A stretch of DNA of 64,000 nucleotides from the NCBI GenBank assembly GCA_944391115.1, contig CALXSJ010000009.1, positions 62,001-126,000 on the forward strand, in the 5' to 3' direction. Of this stretch, positions 1-9,233 are shown in pieces. Position 1 is the stretch's first letter. The number at the start of each line of letters is the position of its first letter. Source of the stretch: an uncultured Victivallales bacterium. Its GTDB lineage: Bacteria; Verrucomicrobiota; Lentisphaeria; Victivallales; UBA1829. The position numbers and the translations under genes are program-made. The notes under the pieces are model-generated. The model was not told where the DNA came from. It did not search any database and worked only from the letters and a program-made list of their open reading frames with translations.

Positions 1-1397
1 TCCGTTCCCGGAACTGAAACGGAAATATCACGGCTCTCCCCTCCAAAAACAATCCGTGCGTCATCCGCGTAGAAACGGTCATACAGCACGCGCGGCATCC
101 TCACTTCCACACGCCCGTTTTCCAGCAGATGCGAACTCACCTTCAGGATCGCTCCCGGATTGCTCACGCGATAATGGAAGCGGGAGGCGAGCTCGTCGAA
201 CGCCGTCATTCCGCGCACGTCGCTGGCGGTCGTCACGACCGCCTTTCCGCCCGTGATCCGCGCAACATCCGAAGCCAGACGGTTTGCGCCGCCGATGTGA
301 CCGCTCAGCAGACTGACCGCATAGTCCCCGCGCTCGTCGCAGACCACCACCGCCGGATCCGATGTCTTGCTTCCGCACAACGGCGCGATATGCCTGACCA
401 CAATGCCCGCCGCCATCACCATGACAAATCCGCGGTAAATCCCCCACGCCTGCGCAATCGCCTGTTTCGACCTTCCGTCCGGATAAATGACGCGGCGGTG
501 TTCCGGAACAAGCGACGCATATTTTTCCGGCACGAACACATCGGCTTCCGTGAGCCCGGAAGCAATCTCCAGCGCCTTGGCGATTCCTTCGCGCGTCATG
601 CCGAACACCGCGCATTTCCCCCGGAACGGCTCCGTTCCGGCAGCGGCGCGGTAACCGTGCGCAAAGTTGCGGTCGTAAAGAGACGAGAGTCCGCCCTGTT
701 CGCGGTTCAGCGCCTTCCCGACCACGATCATCGCCTGACGCTTGATCCCGGCTTCCGCGACGCGTTCGGCAATATCCGCCAGCGTGCCGCGCACGATTTT
801 CTCATTCTCCCAGCTTGCGCGGTAGACGACGGCAACCGGTGTATCCTCCGGACGGCCCGCCGCGCGCAGTTTTCCGATCAGCGCACGCATGTTCCCCGCG
901 CTCAGGAAGATGCACATCGTGCAGTCATGCGCGGCAAGGGAGGGAAGCGCCTCCTTCTCCGGCACCGGCGTGCGGCCCGCGTCGCGGGTCATGATGACGC
1001 TCATGCTCAGTCCCGGCATCGTGTATTCCGTCTTCAGCGCGGCGGCCGCGGCGAACGCGCTGCTCACGCCGGGCACGACTTCATAGGGTATATCCTGTTT
1101 ATCCAGTTCGCGGTACTGCTCGGACACCGCCCCGTACATCGCGGGATCTCCGGTATGCAGACGCACCACACTCTTCCCCGCATGATACCCATTGCACAAC
1201 AGCGCAAGCACCTCATCCAGGGAAAGTTTCGCACTGTTGACCAGTTCCGCGTTCCGCGCGTAGTCCAGCAGTTTCTCATTCACCAGCGAACCGGCGTAAA
1301 CCACCAGGTCCGCACGCTTCAGCGCCTCCGCCCCGCGGACCGTAATCAGATCCGGCGCGCCGGGACCCGCGCCGACAAATGTAATTTTTCCGTTCAT
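1..1397 (-). CDS. cobM-cbiG: CobM-CbiG fusion, partial (precorrin-4 C11-methyltransferase + CbiG)
   Basis: Two consecutive steps of corrin-ring synthesis appear on one polypeptide. Residues about 1-252 are a tetrapyrrole methylase of the CobM/CbiF type: a glycine-rich start VGAGPGAPDLITVRG at residues 7-21 and a TGDPAMYGA motif near residue 90. From about residue 258 the chain continues without a stop into CbiG, which opens the precorrin-5A lactone in the anaerobic route, with TREGIAKALEIA, AAGIVVRHIAPL and SGHIGGANRLA as recognisable CbiG stretches. About 465 codons are visible and the 3' end lies beyond base 1. The ATG at 1397-1395 overlaps the TGA of cbiET (ATGA), so translation is probably coupled. 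The methylase acts on C11 using SAM in the cytosol. I translated the reverse strand directly; no frame break was seen at the domain junction. Confidence 0.88.
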   Translation of the reverse strand, partial: MNGKITFVGAGPGAPDLITVRGAEALKRADLVVYAGSLVNEKLLDYARNAELVNSAKLSLDEVLALLCNGYHAGKSVVRLHTGDPAMYGAVSEQYRELDKQDIPYEVVPGVSSAFAAAAALKTEYTMPGLSMSVIMTRDAGRTPVPEKEALPSLAAHDCTMCIFLSAGNMRALIGKLRAAGRPEDTPVAVVYRASWENEKIVRGTLADIAERVAEAGIKRQAMIVVGKALNREQGGLSSLYDRNFAHGYRAAAGTEPFRGKCAVFGMTREGIAKALEIASGLTEADVFVPEKYASLVPEHRRVIYPDGRSKQAIAQAWGIYRGFVMVMAAGIVVRHIAPLCGSKTSDPAVVVCDERGDYAVSLLSGHIGGANRLASDVARITGGKAVVTTASDVRGMTAFDELASRFHYRVSNPGAILKVSSHLLENGRVEVRMPRVLYDRFYADDARIVFGGESRDISVSVPGT

Positions 1398-2608
1398 AAA
1401 TCCCCTTTCTTCGCAAAAACCGCAAGCGTGACCGGATTCTCCGCCCTGCAGCAGAAGCTTCCGGCAAGCGGAAGAGCGCGGGCGACATTCAGCGTCAGAA
1501 GCTCGCGCCGGTATTCCTGCAATACGCTCGACAGGACGCAGACGCTCCCGACAAGAACCGCCGTCGCGGCAAGGACCCCTCCGGGAGCCAGGCGCGCAAA
1601 GGATTGTTTCAGAATCTCTTCCAGCTCCGCCCCGCCGCCTCCGGCAAAGACGAAATCCGGGTCGGGAAGCTCTTTTTCCTTTTCGGAAAACGCCCCTTCG
1701 CAGAGATGATAGTTTTCGAGATTCTCCCGCTCGGCGTTGCAGCGGATATTCGCCGCGCGGGAGCCGGAGCGTTCGACGGCGTAAACCTGAAGCGCGGGAC
1801 ACAGCCCCGCCGCCTCCAGTCCGACCGAACCGCTGCCCGCGCCGACATCCCACATCACGCCGGCATGCAGGCGCAGTTTGGAGAGAATGACTGCGCGCAC
1901 CTCCGGATGCGTAATCACATTGCCGTCATGCACATACGACGCATCATCCAGTCCAAGAGGCAGCTCCGGCGCGTTGGAAGAGGGAAACAGGACGAGAATC
2001 GAAAGCGAACGGTCCGCGCGCGTGTCGTCGGCAAGCGCCCCTAGTGTGGAGGTTTCCACCCATTCGGATGCCGTCCCGAGGTCGCATCCGGCGGCGGCGC
2101 GCCGTGCAGCGCTTCCGGGATATGCCGCAATCAGTTCCGAAGCAATGCGCTGCGCGGAGCGTTTCGCGTCGCAGTAAATGACGGCGAGTCCGGAAGAAAG
2201 CATCCGCCGCCAAGGAAGAGTCTCTTTCCCGTGCACGCTGAAATGCGACGCCTTCTCCCACGGAATTCCCAGTTTTGCAGACAAAACCTGAAACGCCGTC
2301 ACCTGCGGGTGAAACCGCAGGCTCTCCCGGGGGAAATACTGGAGGAGCGTCCCTCCGATCCCGTTGTAAAGCGGATCGCCGGAAGCCAGAACAAGCGCAC
2401 GCCTTCCCTTCAGACGTTCCGCAAGCGCACCGGGATCGCGCAGAGCTGTTCCGTCCAGTTCGATTTTCCGCGCGGAACACTCGCCAAGGAGCGCAAGAAC
2501 GCGGCGTCCTCCGGCGATCACTTCCGCCTGCGCGGCAAGCGTCCGCACTTCCGGACTCAATCCCGAAGCGGACACTCCCGCCACATCAATCCATGGTTCC
2601 TTCTTCAT
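1394..2608 (-). CDS. cobL: Bifunctional precorrin-6Y methylase/decarboxylase (CbiET, CobL)
   Basis: A 404-residue fused CbiE-CbiT enzyme of the CobL type. It methylates C5 and C15 of the corrin ring and decarboxylates the C12 acetate side chain. The N-terminal half is CbiE, with VLASGDPLYNGIGGTL as its GDP-type methylase motif. The C-terminal half is CbiT, with THPEVRAVILSKL followed by a class I SAM motif, DVGAGSGSVGLE. The length matches the family. I start it at the ATG MKKEPWIDV, because that codon overlaps the cbiD stop as ATGA; a longer reading extending back through cbiD in another frame is only a shadow. It ends in another ATGA overlap with the CobM-CbiG gene, so all three are probably translated in a coupled manner. 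Confidence 0.93.
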   Translation of the reverse strand: MKKEPWIDVAGVSASGLSPEVRTLAAQAEVIAGGRRVLALLGECSARKIELDGTALRDPGALAERLKGRRALVLASGDPLYNGIGGTLLQYFPRESLRFHPQVTAFQVLSAKLGIPWEKASHFSVHGKETLPWRRMLSSGLAVIYCDAKRSAQRIASELIAAYPGSAARRAAAGCDLGTASEWVETSTLGALADDTRADRSLSILVLFPSSNAPELPLGLDDASYVHDGNVITHPEVRAVILSKLRLHAGVMWDVGAGSGSVGLEAAGLCPALQVYAVERSGSRAANIRCNAERENLENYHLCEGAFSEKEKELPDPDFVFAGGGGAELEEILKQSFARLAPGGVLAATAVLVGSVCVLSSVLQEYRRELLTLNVARALPLAGSFCCRAENPVTLAVFAKKGDL

Positions 2609-3684
2609 AAGATTCTCTCTCCCGAGTCCTGGTAAAGCGCAATTTCCGTTTTCATATCGTTTCCGCCCCATGCTGCAAGATATTCCATCGCCCTGTCGCG
2701 GCACCGGAGCAGAATCGTCCGGTAAAGGTCCGGCGGCAGCGCGGAAGCAAGTTCCCCCATGGACGAAAAATGTTCCAGCTCCACATCGGCGGGAAGCTCC
2801 GGGACGATTTCGCGGAGACGCGGAAGCATCATCACAGCCTTGTGCGCATGCGTATTGCGCTCGCCGCAGGCATATTTGAAGAGCTTCCCCGCCATGCAGC
2901 CGACGATCAGGCGTTTCAATCCCGCCTTCTTTGCCGCGTTTACGGCCGTGTAAATAAAGTCGCCGATCCGGATGATCTCCCGTTCGCCGAGGAACGGAAA
3001 ATCCCCTGCCAGCGCGGCGGCCGTGCGTCCCCCCGTCGCCAGCGCCGCGCAACTGCCCCCCTCCGCCGCGATGCAACGGAGCTGAAGCGCAATCGAGGCG
3101 GCATAGGCGGCGTTGGAATACGGATACACGATCCCCGAATTGCCGAGAATGGAGATGCCGCCCGTAATTCCGAGCACGGGATTGAGCGTCTTTTCCGCGA
3201 GAACCTCTCCTTCCGGCACCTCGATCCGGACAACCAGACGCTCCGCAGTGCGCCCGAATCCGGCAAGCGCGAGATTCTCCGCAATCATGCGGCGCGGCCC
3301 CGGATTCACGGCATAGTGTCCGGGCGGCACATCGAGTCCGGGACGGGTCACGGTTCCGACCCCGCGCCCGCCGCGCAGAAACAGCGTCCCCTTCCCGCAC
3401 GGAACCTCGAATTCGCGCGGATCCGGTTTGTCCGGCGGGAAAAGCGTGACAACAATATGCGCGCCCGTCGTTACATCCGGATCGTCCCCGCCGTCCTTCC
3501 GCACGACCGCGCGGAAGGGCGCAGCTTCCAGAACAGGCACTTCGAGAAAGGAACCGTCCGGCAGGCGGAGCGAAATCCTTTCGCATTTCGCCCCGGTCCC
3601 GCAGCAGAGATACGCGGCGCACGCGGCCGCAGCGGCGGCGCTTCCCGTCGTATATCCGCATCGCAATGACACCGTTTCCGTCAT
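2605..3684 (-). CDS. cbiD: Cobalt-precorrin-5B C1-methyltransferase CbiD
   Basis: A 359-residue CbiD protein. It carries the family hallmark GYTTGSAAAAAACAAYL near the N terminus, a conserved N-P-R-R segment (VNPGPRRMIAENLA) and a glycine-rich central part (GITGGISILGNSG). CbiD methylates C1 after the CbiG step and is specific to the early-cobalt, oxygen-independent route, so together with CbiG it marks this pathway as anaerobic. The start at MTETVSLRCGYTTGS is chosen because GGAG lies 10 bases upstream and the family normally begins just before GYTTG. The gap to cbiC is one base, and its stop overlaps the cbiET start. Confidence 0.94.
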   Translation of the reverse strand: MTETVSLRCGYTTGSAAAAAACAAYLCCGTGAKCERISLRLPDGSFLEVPVLEAAPFRAVVRKDGGDDPDVTTGAHIVVTLFPPDKPDPREFEVPCGKGTLFLRGGRGVGTVTRPGLDVPPGHYAVNPGPRRMIAENLALAGFGRTAERLVVRIEVPEGEVLAEKTLNPVLGITGGISILGNSGIVYPYSNAAYAASIALQLRCIAAEGGSCAALATGGRTAAALAGDFPFLGEREIIRIGDFIYTAVNAAKKAGLKRLIVGCMAGKLFKYACGERNTHAHKAVMMLPRLREIVPELPADVELEHFSSMGELASALPPDLYRTILLRCRDRAMEYLAAWGGNDMKTEIALYQDSGERIL

Positions 3685-3685
3685 A

Positions 3686-4351
3686 TCAGGCGTTCTCCAT
3701 GATTCCGTGAAGCGCGGCGACCGCAAGCGGACTCCCCCCGCGGCGGCCTTCCAGAACGATATGCGGCACATCCGTCAGGCGCAGAAGCTCCTTTGATTCC
3801 GTCACGTTCACAAATCCGACCGGCATTCCGACAATCAGCGCGGGACGGACAACTCCGTCAGCAATCAGTTCCATCAGCCCCGCAAGCGCAAGCGGCGCGT
3901 TGCCGCAGAGGAAAATCGCGCCGTCAAGCTCGCGTGCCGAAAGACGCACCGACGCCAGTGCGCGGGTGATCCCTTCGCGCGCGGCGAATTCCGCTACGGC
4001 GGGCTCCGCAACCGGGCAGAGGATCGACTCGCGCGAATACGCCGCGTGAAAGCGTTTCAGCTTCGGAACCGAGAGCCCCGCGCGGATCATGTTCGAATCC
4101 GAATAAATGCACGCCCCGGCGCGGAGCGCCGCAAGTCCCGCCTCAACGGGATCGTTCCGGAAGACAAGCGAGTCCAGAATCGAAAAATCGGCGCTCGTAT
4201 GCACCAGGCGCCGGGCGACATGCCATTCCGCCTCCGAAAAACGCTCCCGCGCCTCCGGACGCACTTCCGCATCGATTCTGCGGAAGCTTTCGCGCTCGAT
4301 TCCGGCGCCGTCGCTGTTCCATGCAATCGCGTCAAACAAAGGGTTTCTCAT
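3686..4351 (-). CDS. cbiC: Precorrin-8X methylmutase (CbiC/CobH)
   Basis: A 221-residue methylmutase that moves the C11 methyl group to C12 to give hydrogenobyrinate or cobyrinate. The segment RRLVHTSADFSI holds the histidine expected for catalysis in this family. The middle part, with GACIYSDSNMIRAGLS, and the C-terminal IVGMPVGFVNVTESKELL are typical, the latter close to the substrate-binding region. Length is normal. It lies two bases after the cobO stop and one base before cbiD, so it is clearly part of the riboswitch-controlled run of genes. The two-base gaps imply that ribosomes reinitiate from the upstream genes. Confidence 0.95.
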   Translation of the reverse strand: MRNPLFDAIAWNSDGAGIERESFRRIDAEVRPEARERFSEAEWHVARRLVHTSADFSILDSLVFRNDPVEAGLAALRAGACIYSDSNMIRAGLSVPKLKRFHAAYSRESILCPVAEPAVAEFAAREGITRALASVRLSARELDGAIFLCGNAPLALAGLMELIADGVVRPALIVGMPVGFVNVTESKELLRLTDVPHIVLEGRRGGSPLAVAALHGIMENA

Positions 4352-4353
4352 TT

Positions 4354-4875
4354 TCAGAAGTCCAGTCCTTTCAATGCCGGGACGCCGTTCCGGTACGGGT
4401 GCCGCACTTCGCCGATCTCCGAAACGAGATCGCAGAGGTTCAGCACGTCTTCCGGCGCATGGCGTCCGGTGATGACGACATGCAGTCCGGGTCTTTTCTC
4501 TTTCAGGGCGCGGGAAACCTCCTCCGCGCCAACCATCCCGTGCGACAGCGCAATATTGAGTTCGTCGAGAATCAGAAGCTCTCCGTCGAAATCTTTCAGA
4601 AGCTCTTCTGCACGCTTCCAGCCTTTCCGAGCGGCCGCCGCGTGGTCGCCTGGCTGATTCGTGCGCCCGATCCCGTGCTGTTCAAAAATCATATCGGGGA
4701 AATATTTATGGAAAAAGCGCATCTCCCCGGTCTCGCGCGGTCCTTTCACGAACTGCACGACGGCAACGCGCCAGTCCCATCCGAGCGCGCGGAGCGCAAC
4801 CCCGAGCGCGGCGGAAGTCTTTCCCTTGCCGTTTCCGGTGAAATTGAGAATCAGACCTTTTTCCGCATCTTCCAT
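4354..4875 (-). CDS. cobO: Cob(I)yrinic acid a,c-diamide adenosyltransferase (CobO/BtuR)
   Basis: A 173-residue CobA/CobO/BtuR-type corrinoid adenosyltransferase. It has a P-loop GNGKGKTSAALG near residue 13, a VVQFVKGPRETGE segment, and LLILDELNIALSHG as the Walker B-like region. It transfers the 5'-deoxyadenosyl group from ATP to reduced corrinoid, which both builds AdoCbl and salvages imported corrinoid. I place the start at ATG 4875 (MEDAEKG). A TTG six bases upstream would overlap the preceding stop and is less likely. It is two bases after the CobD-CobQ gene and two bases before cbiC. Confidence 0.94.
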   Translation of the reverse strand: MEDAEKGLILNFTGNGKGKTSAALGVALRALGWDWRVAVVQFVKGPRETGEMRFFHKYFPDMIFEQHGIGRTNQPGDHAAAARKGWKRAEELLKDFDGELLILDELNIALSHGMVGAEEVSRALKEKRPGLHVVITGRHAPEDVLNLCDLVSEIGEVRHPYRNGVPALKGLDF

Positions 4876-4877
4876 GC

Positions 4878-7439
4878 TCAAAGCCCCATCATTCTGTAAA
4901 TTGTCTTCATATCGACACGCGAGCGGACATGATCGGCAAGACGGTTCAGCGACTCCTCGATCCCGTAGTGCACCTGCACCGTCCCGAGCGGCGCAAGGGA
5001 GCGCGAAACGCGCACGCGGTCCAGGAAGAAACGCCGGAACGCGTCATCGTCGAACACGCCGTGCAGATAGGTTGTGAAAATCCGTCCGCGCGTGTAGCCG
5101 ATCACCGCTCCGGTGTCGGAACAATGCTCCTCGACCTCATCCCCCACGGGGTGCGTCACGCCGTGATGAATCTCGTAGCCGGAAACGGGCATGCCGAAAC
5201 AGGTTCCGCGCGTCCGCCGCAGAATCTTTTCCCGCTTCATCTCCGTCACCAGCGGAAGGAGCCCCAGGCAGGGCGTATCGGAAGAGTCCGACTCCACGCC
5301 GAGCGGATCGAGCAGACTTTTCCCCGCCATCTGAAGACCGCCGCAGATCCCGACATACCATGCGCCGTTCCCGACGGCCTCGCGGATCTTCCGCGCCAGG
5401 CCCCGACGCTCCAGATCCGCCATGTCGGAGGCCGTCCCCTTGCTTCCGGGAACGATCACGATGTCCGGGCATCCGAACGCGTCGGCGGAACCGATCTTCC
5501 GGACAGTCACGTCCGGTTCAAGCTCAAACGGAACGAAGTCCGTAAAGTTCGCGATGTGTCCGGTATGAATCAGGACGGCATCCAGGGTTTTCGCGTGTTT
5601 CGGCACGTCCCGGACAAAGGAGAAATTCACGGAATCCTCCTCGGGAAGTCCCAGATCGCGCTGAAAGTCGATCACGCCGAGAACGGGCCGTCCCGTATAG
5701 GCGGCGACCTCCCGATGGGCGGAATCCAGAAGGGAGGGATCGCCGCGGAACTTGTTCACAAGGAAGCCCCTGAGAAGCCCGCGCTCCCAGGGTTCAAGCG
5801 TCGCGTAAGTTCCGATAAAGGAAGCGTATACGCCGCCGCGGTCGATGTCACCGACAAGCAGGACCGGACTCCCGGCATACTGCGCCATGCGCATATTCAC
5901 GATGTCATTTGCCTTGAGATTGATCTCTCCCGGACTCCCCGCACCCTCCAGCACAATCGCCTGATATTCGTTCCGGAGCGAATCATAACTGGATTTCACA
6001 ATTTCCAGGAATTCCGGTTTGCGGGCGTAAAACTCCCGGACGCGCAGATTTCCGACGGGCTTTCCCAGCACAATCACCTGACTTCCCGTATCGCTGTTCG
6101 GCTTGAGGAGAACCGGATTCATGCGGACGTCGGGATCCAGCCGGCACGCCTCCGCCTGCACCGCCTGCGCCCGGCCGATTTCGCCGCCGGAGAGCGTGAC
6201 AAACGAATTCAGCGCCATATTCTGCGCCTTGAACGGCGCAACGTGGATTCCGTCCTGAAGCAGAATCCGGCAGAAGGCTGCAACCAGCACGCTCTTGCCC
6301 GCGTTCGAACTCGTTCCCTGAAGCATCAGGGCGGGCGTGATCCGCTTCCGGGGGATGAATGCGGACGGGTTCGCGCTCTTCCGCTCCCCTTCCCCGGAGA
6401 GAGAGGAAAGCGCGGAAAGAAAACGGAGATTGTCCGCTTCGGAACGGACAGCGACGCGGACATGACGGGCGGAAAGTCCCGGATAGTCCGCACACCTGCG
6501 CACCGCGATGCGATGTTCGGTCAGCAGACGGTCCGCCAGTTCCGGAGAGGGTATGCGCAGAAGAAGATAGTTCGCCTGCGACGGATAAACCTTCACGCGC
6601 GGAATCCTCCGGAGCTCCGAGGCGAACGCCTCGCGCAGACGCGCAGTCTCCTTCCGGCTTGATTCGGCAAACGCGCCGTCCAGCGAAAAGACCGCCTCCA
6701 TCAGCGCACAGGAAACCGCTCCGAGCGCCCAGCAGGGCTGGAGCTCCTTCAGGCGGGTGATTATGGATGGATCGCCAAGCGCGTATCCCATGCGCACGCC
6801 GCCGAGCGAATAGAATTTCGTCAGCGAACGCGTCACAACCAGATTCGGCAGAATCGTGTTTCCGAGGGAATATTCCGGACAGAAATCCACGAAGGCCTCA
6901 TCCATCACGAAAACAACCTCCATCCGGCGCGCAATCAGCTCCCGGAGCACGGAGGGCGCAACCGCGTTTCCCGCGGGATTCCCCGGATTGCCGAGCATCA
7001 GGAGATCGCCGGGGCGCAGAAACGCGTCGAGCGCGGAAATGTCAAGCCGGAACCCCTCCTCCTCGCACAGCGGGAAGTGAACGACCGGAAGTTCCGCCGC
7101 ACGGCATGCCGTCTCGTAATCCAGATACCCCGGCGTCACGATCACCGCGCGGGAGGCATTCAACGCGCGCGGCAGAAGATTCAGCAATTCCGAGGAACCG
7201 TTTCCCGGAAGCACACAGGTCTCCGGGCAGCCGAGTTTCGCGGCGATGCGCTCCGACACGCGCTCGCCATGCGGATCGGGATATGGGGAAACGGAATCGA
7301 ACGTGCGGAACCAGGTTTTGAAAAGCCCCTGCGGCATTCCGCACGGATTCAGGTTCACGCTGAAGTCGCAGATCTCCTCCGGCGCGCAGCGGGCAAGCGC
7401 GGCAAGTTTCCGGAGATTTCCGCCGTGTTCCGCGCTCAT
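4878..7439 (-). CDS. CobD-CobQ fusion: threonine-phosphate decarboxylase-like + adenosylcobyric acid synthase
   Basis: An 853-residue protein joining two cobalamin enzymes. Residues 1 to about 350 are a fold-type I PLP enzyme like CobD/CobC, which makes aminopropanol phosphate; LTKFYSLGG places the PLP lysine at K208 and VMDEAF gives the cofactor aspartate D180. After a short linker, residues about 364-853 form CobQ/CbiP, the amidase making adenosylcobyric acid. This half has a P-loop-like QGTSSNAGKS at 374-383, the glutaminase nucleophile C699 in GICGGLQMAG and H793 in TTYLHGVFDD. Both halves look intact, so the fusion could couple side-chain amidation with supply of the nucleotide-loop linker. 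It overlaps the ATPase gene by ATGA. The two functions are usually separate proteins. Confidence 0.92.
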   Translation of the reverse strand: MSAEHGGNLRKLAALARCAPEEICDFSVNLNPCGMPQGLFKTWFRTFDSVSPYPDPHGERVSERIAAKLGCPETCVLPGNGSSELLNLLPRALNASRAVIVTPGYLDYETACRAAELPVVHFPLCEEEGFRLDISALDAFLRPGDLLMLGNPGNPAGNAVAPSVLRELIARRMEVVFVMDEAFVDFCPEYSLGNTILPNLVVTRSLTKFYSLGGVRMGYALGDPSIITRLKELQPCWALGAVSCALMEAVFSLDGAFAESSRKETARLREAFASELRRIPRVKVYPSQANYLLLRIPSPELADRLLTEHRIAVRRCADYPGLSARHVRVAVRSEADNLRFLSALSSLSGEGERKSANPSAFIPRKRITPALMLQGTSSNAGKSVLVAAFCRILLQDGIHVAPFKAQNMALNSFVTLSGGEIGRAQAVQAEACRLDPDVRMNPVLLKPNSDTGSQVIVLGKPVGNLRVREFYARKPEFLEIVKSSYDSLRNEYQAIVLEGAGSPGEINLKANDIVNMRMAQYAGSPVLLVGDIDRGGVYASFIGTYATLEPWERGLLRGFLVNKFRGDPSLLDSAHREVAAYTGRPVLGVIDFQRDLGLPEEDSVNFSFVRDVPKHAKTLDAVLIHTGHIANFTDFVPFELEPDVTVRKIGSADAFGCPDIVIVPGSKGTASDMADLERRGLARKIREAVGNGAWYVGICGGLQMAGKSLLDPLGVESDSSDTPCLGLLPLVTEMKREKILRRTRGTCFGMPVSGYEIHHGVTHPVGDEVEEHCSDTGAVIGYTRGRIFTTYLHGVFDDDAFRRFFLDRVRVSRSLAPLGTVQVHYGIEESLNRLADHVRSRVDMKTIYRMMGL

Positions 7440-8233
7440 GGAAGCACCTCTTTCCCGCGGCAGGAGCCGGACGGCAGAATAAAGGGAATGCCGCCGTCAT
7501 CCAGCATCACCCGCGCCTCGATATGGAACACCTCGCGCAGAAACGCGGGCGTGAGAATCTCCCGGGGCGTCCCGACACGGAATACACGACTGTCCCGGAT
7601 TGCCGCGAGACGGTCCGAGCAGCGCGCGGCAAGATTCAAGTCGTGCAGCACCATCAGCACGGTAATTCCAAGTTCGGCGTTCAAACGCCGCACCAGTTCG
7701 ATCACTTCGAACTGGCAGCAGACATCCAGAAAAGTCGTCGGTTCGTCGAGAAGCAGAACCTTCGGCTCCTGCGCAAGCGTCATCGCGATCCATGCACGCT
7801 GCCGTTCCCCGCCGGAAAGGTTCGCGATTCTGCGCGAGGCCAGATCCGCAAGACGCGTCATCGACAGAATGCGCTCGACCACCTCGCGGTCATGCGCGGA
7901 AGGCGCGCGCCAGTTTCCATGGTGCGGAAAGCGCCCGCACTCCACCAGACTCCGCACGGTCGCGTCCTCCGGCGCAGAGTGAATCTGCGGAAGCACGGCA
8001 AGCTGTTTCGCCAGAAGCGCGGTGTTCATCGCATGGACGCTTTTCCCGTCCAGCAGGACCGCCCCGCCCTGCGGTTTCAGAATGCGCGCAACGGTTTTGA
8101 GAAGCGTGGACTTTCCGCACCCGTTCGGCCCGATGAACGTCAGAATCTCCCCCGAAGCGACGGAGAGACTCAGCTGATCGATCACGCGGTTCGAAGCGTA
8201 TCCCGCGCACAGTTCCGCAATGTCAAGCTTCAT
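7436..8233 (-). CDS. ABC transporter ATPase, corrinoid/iron-chelate type (BtuD/FecE-like)
   Basis: A 265-residue ABC ATPase. It shows Walker A GPNGCGKST near residue 36, the signature NLSGGERQRAW, Walker B VLLLDEPTTFLD and the switch histidine in MVLHDLNLA. These proteins power FecCD-type importers for vitamin B12, haem and siderophores. Sequence alone does not set the substrate, but position between a riboswitch, a permease, a binding protein and cobalamin synthesis genes points to a corrinoid. Its start overlaps the permease end by 11 bases and its end overlaps the CobD-CobQ start by ATGA. Confidence 0.92.
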   Translation of the reverse strand: MKLDIAELCAGYASNRVIDQLSLSVASGEILTFIGPNGCGKSTLLKTVARILKPQGGAVLLDGKSVHAMNTALLAKQLAVLPQIHSAPEDATVRSLVECGRFPHHGNWRAPSAHDREVVERILSMTRLADLASRRIANLSGGERQRAWIAMTLAQEPKVLLLDEPTTFLDVCCQFEVIELVRRLNAELGITVLMVLHDLNLAARCSDRLAAIRDSRVFRVGTPREILTPAFLREVFHIEARVMLDDGGIPFILPSGSCRGKEVLP

Positions 8234-9233
8234 GATCCGCGCTCCTTCTCAGAAGATAGAGGAAAAACGGCGGTCCCAGCAGGGCGAGAATGATCCCGGC
8301 AGGCAGTTCGACGGGGTCCATCGCGATCCGCCCGACCGTGTCGCAGCAGACCAGCATCCCCGCCCCGAAAAGCGCCGCGCCCGGCAGGAGGTAACGGCAG
8401 TCGGAACCGATCATCAGGCGCACGACATGCGGCGCGATCAGCCCGACAAAGCCGAGAAGCCCGACGACGCTCACGGACGCCGCCGCCAGAAGCGCGCTCA
8501 AGGCAAGCAGGATCACGCGCATGAGCTCCACGCGGAGCCCGAGCCCGGCCGCCACCTCGTCCCCGAGCGCCAGAATGTTCAGGGACCGCGCCAGAAGAAA
8601 CGACGCAAAAGCGCCGCAGACAATGTACGGCCAGATCAGACGCACCTGCGTCCAGGACTTCGCGGAAAGACTCCCGATCATGAAATCCAGCACCACCACC
8701 GCACGCTCTGAATTGAACAGAAGCAGCATGCTCACCAGCGCGCTCAGCATGCTTGCGACCGCCACGCCGGAGAGGATCAGCCGCACCGGCTGAATCCCCC
8801 CCTTCCAGGCAAGCGCGTAAACCAGCACCGCCGTCGCCAGCGCCCCCAGAAACGCCGCGGGGACAAGGAGTTCCGAGAATTGCGGCAGGAGAAGCAGGAT
8901 CCCCACGGCCGTCAGCGCGCCGCCGGAAGATACCCCGATGATTCCCGGCGCGGCAAGCGGATTGCGCATGACGCCCTGCAGAATCGCGCCGGAAAGGGCG
9001 AGCGCCGCGCCGACCAGTCCCCCGAGCAGCACACGCGGAAGACGGATATGATACAGAATCAGCCATTCAGTCGAACCGTCCGCCGCCAGGAGTTTTTCCA
9101 GAATCGAAATGCAGGAAAGGTTCAGCGAGCCGCAGCGCATGGAAAACAGGAATGCCGCCAGACAGAAACATCCCAGCAGGATCAAAACCGCAATCCGGAA
9201 TCCGGTGCGCTGTCTGATGTCCGATCCGCTCAT
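8223..9233 (-). CDS. FecCD-family corrinoid transporter permease (BtuC-like)
   Basis: A 336-residue, strongly hydrophobic inner-membrane permease of the BtuC/FecCD family, of normal length for the roughly ten-helix fold. It has the family pattern LPRVLLGGLVGAALALSGA after the first extracytoplasmic segment, GIIGVSSGGAL, and the coupling-helix region GDEVAAGLGLRVE that contacts the ATPase. The C terminus contains LLGFVGLIAPHVVRL, also diagnostic. A long alternative reading of the same bases in another frame is a GC shadow. It overlaps the binding-protein stop by ATGA and the ATPase start by 11 bases. Confidence 0.93.
   Translation of the reverse strand: MSGSDIRQRTGFRIAVLILLGCFCLAAFLFSMRCGSLNLSCISILEKLLAADGSTEWLILYHIRLPRVLLGGLVGAALALSGAILQGVMRNPLAAPGIIGVSSGGALTAVGILLLLPQFSELLVPAAFLGALATAVLVYALAWKGGIQPVRLILSGVAVASMLSALVSMLLLFNSERAVVVLDFMIGSLSAKSWTQVRLIWPYIVCGAFASFLLARSLNILALGDEVAAGLGLRVELMRVILLALSALLAAASVSVVGLLGFVGLIAPHVVRLMIGSDCRYLLPGAALFGAGMLVCCDTVGRIAMDPVELPAGIILALLGPPFFLYLLRRSADHEA

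Noticed and set aside
1394-3661. A continuous 755-codon reading over cbiD and cbiET suggesting a larger fusion
   Set aside because: The first 350 codons are out of frame with cbiD, whose own frame has a full CbiD protein; the real cbiET start overlaps the cbiD stop.
4046-4120. TTCGAATCC within cbiC as a tRNA T-arm
   Set aside because: No acceptor or anticodon stems can be drawn around it, and the bases encode a conserved CbiC segment.
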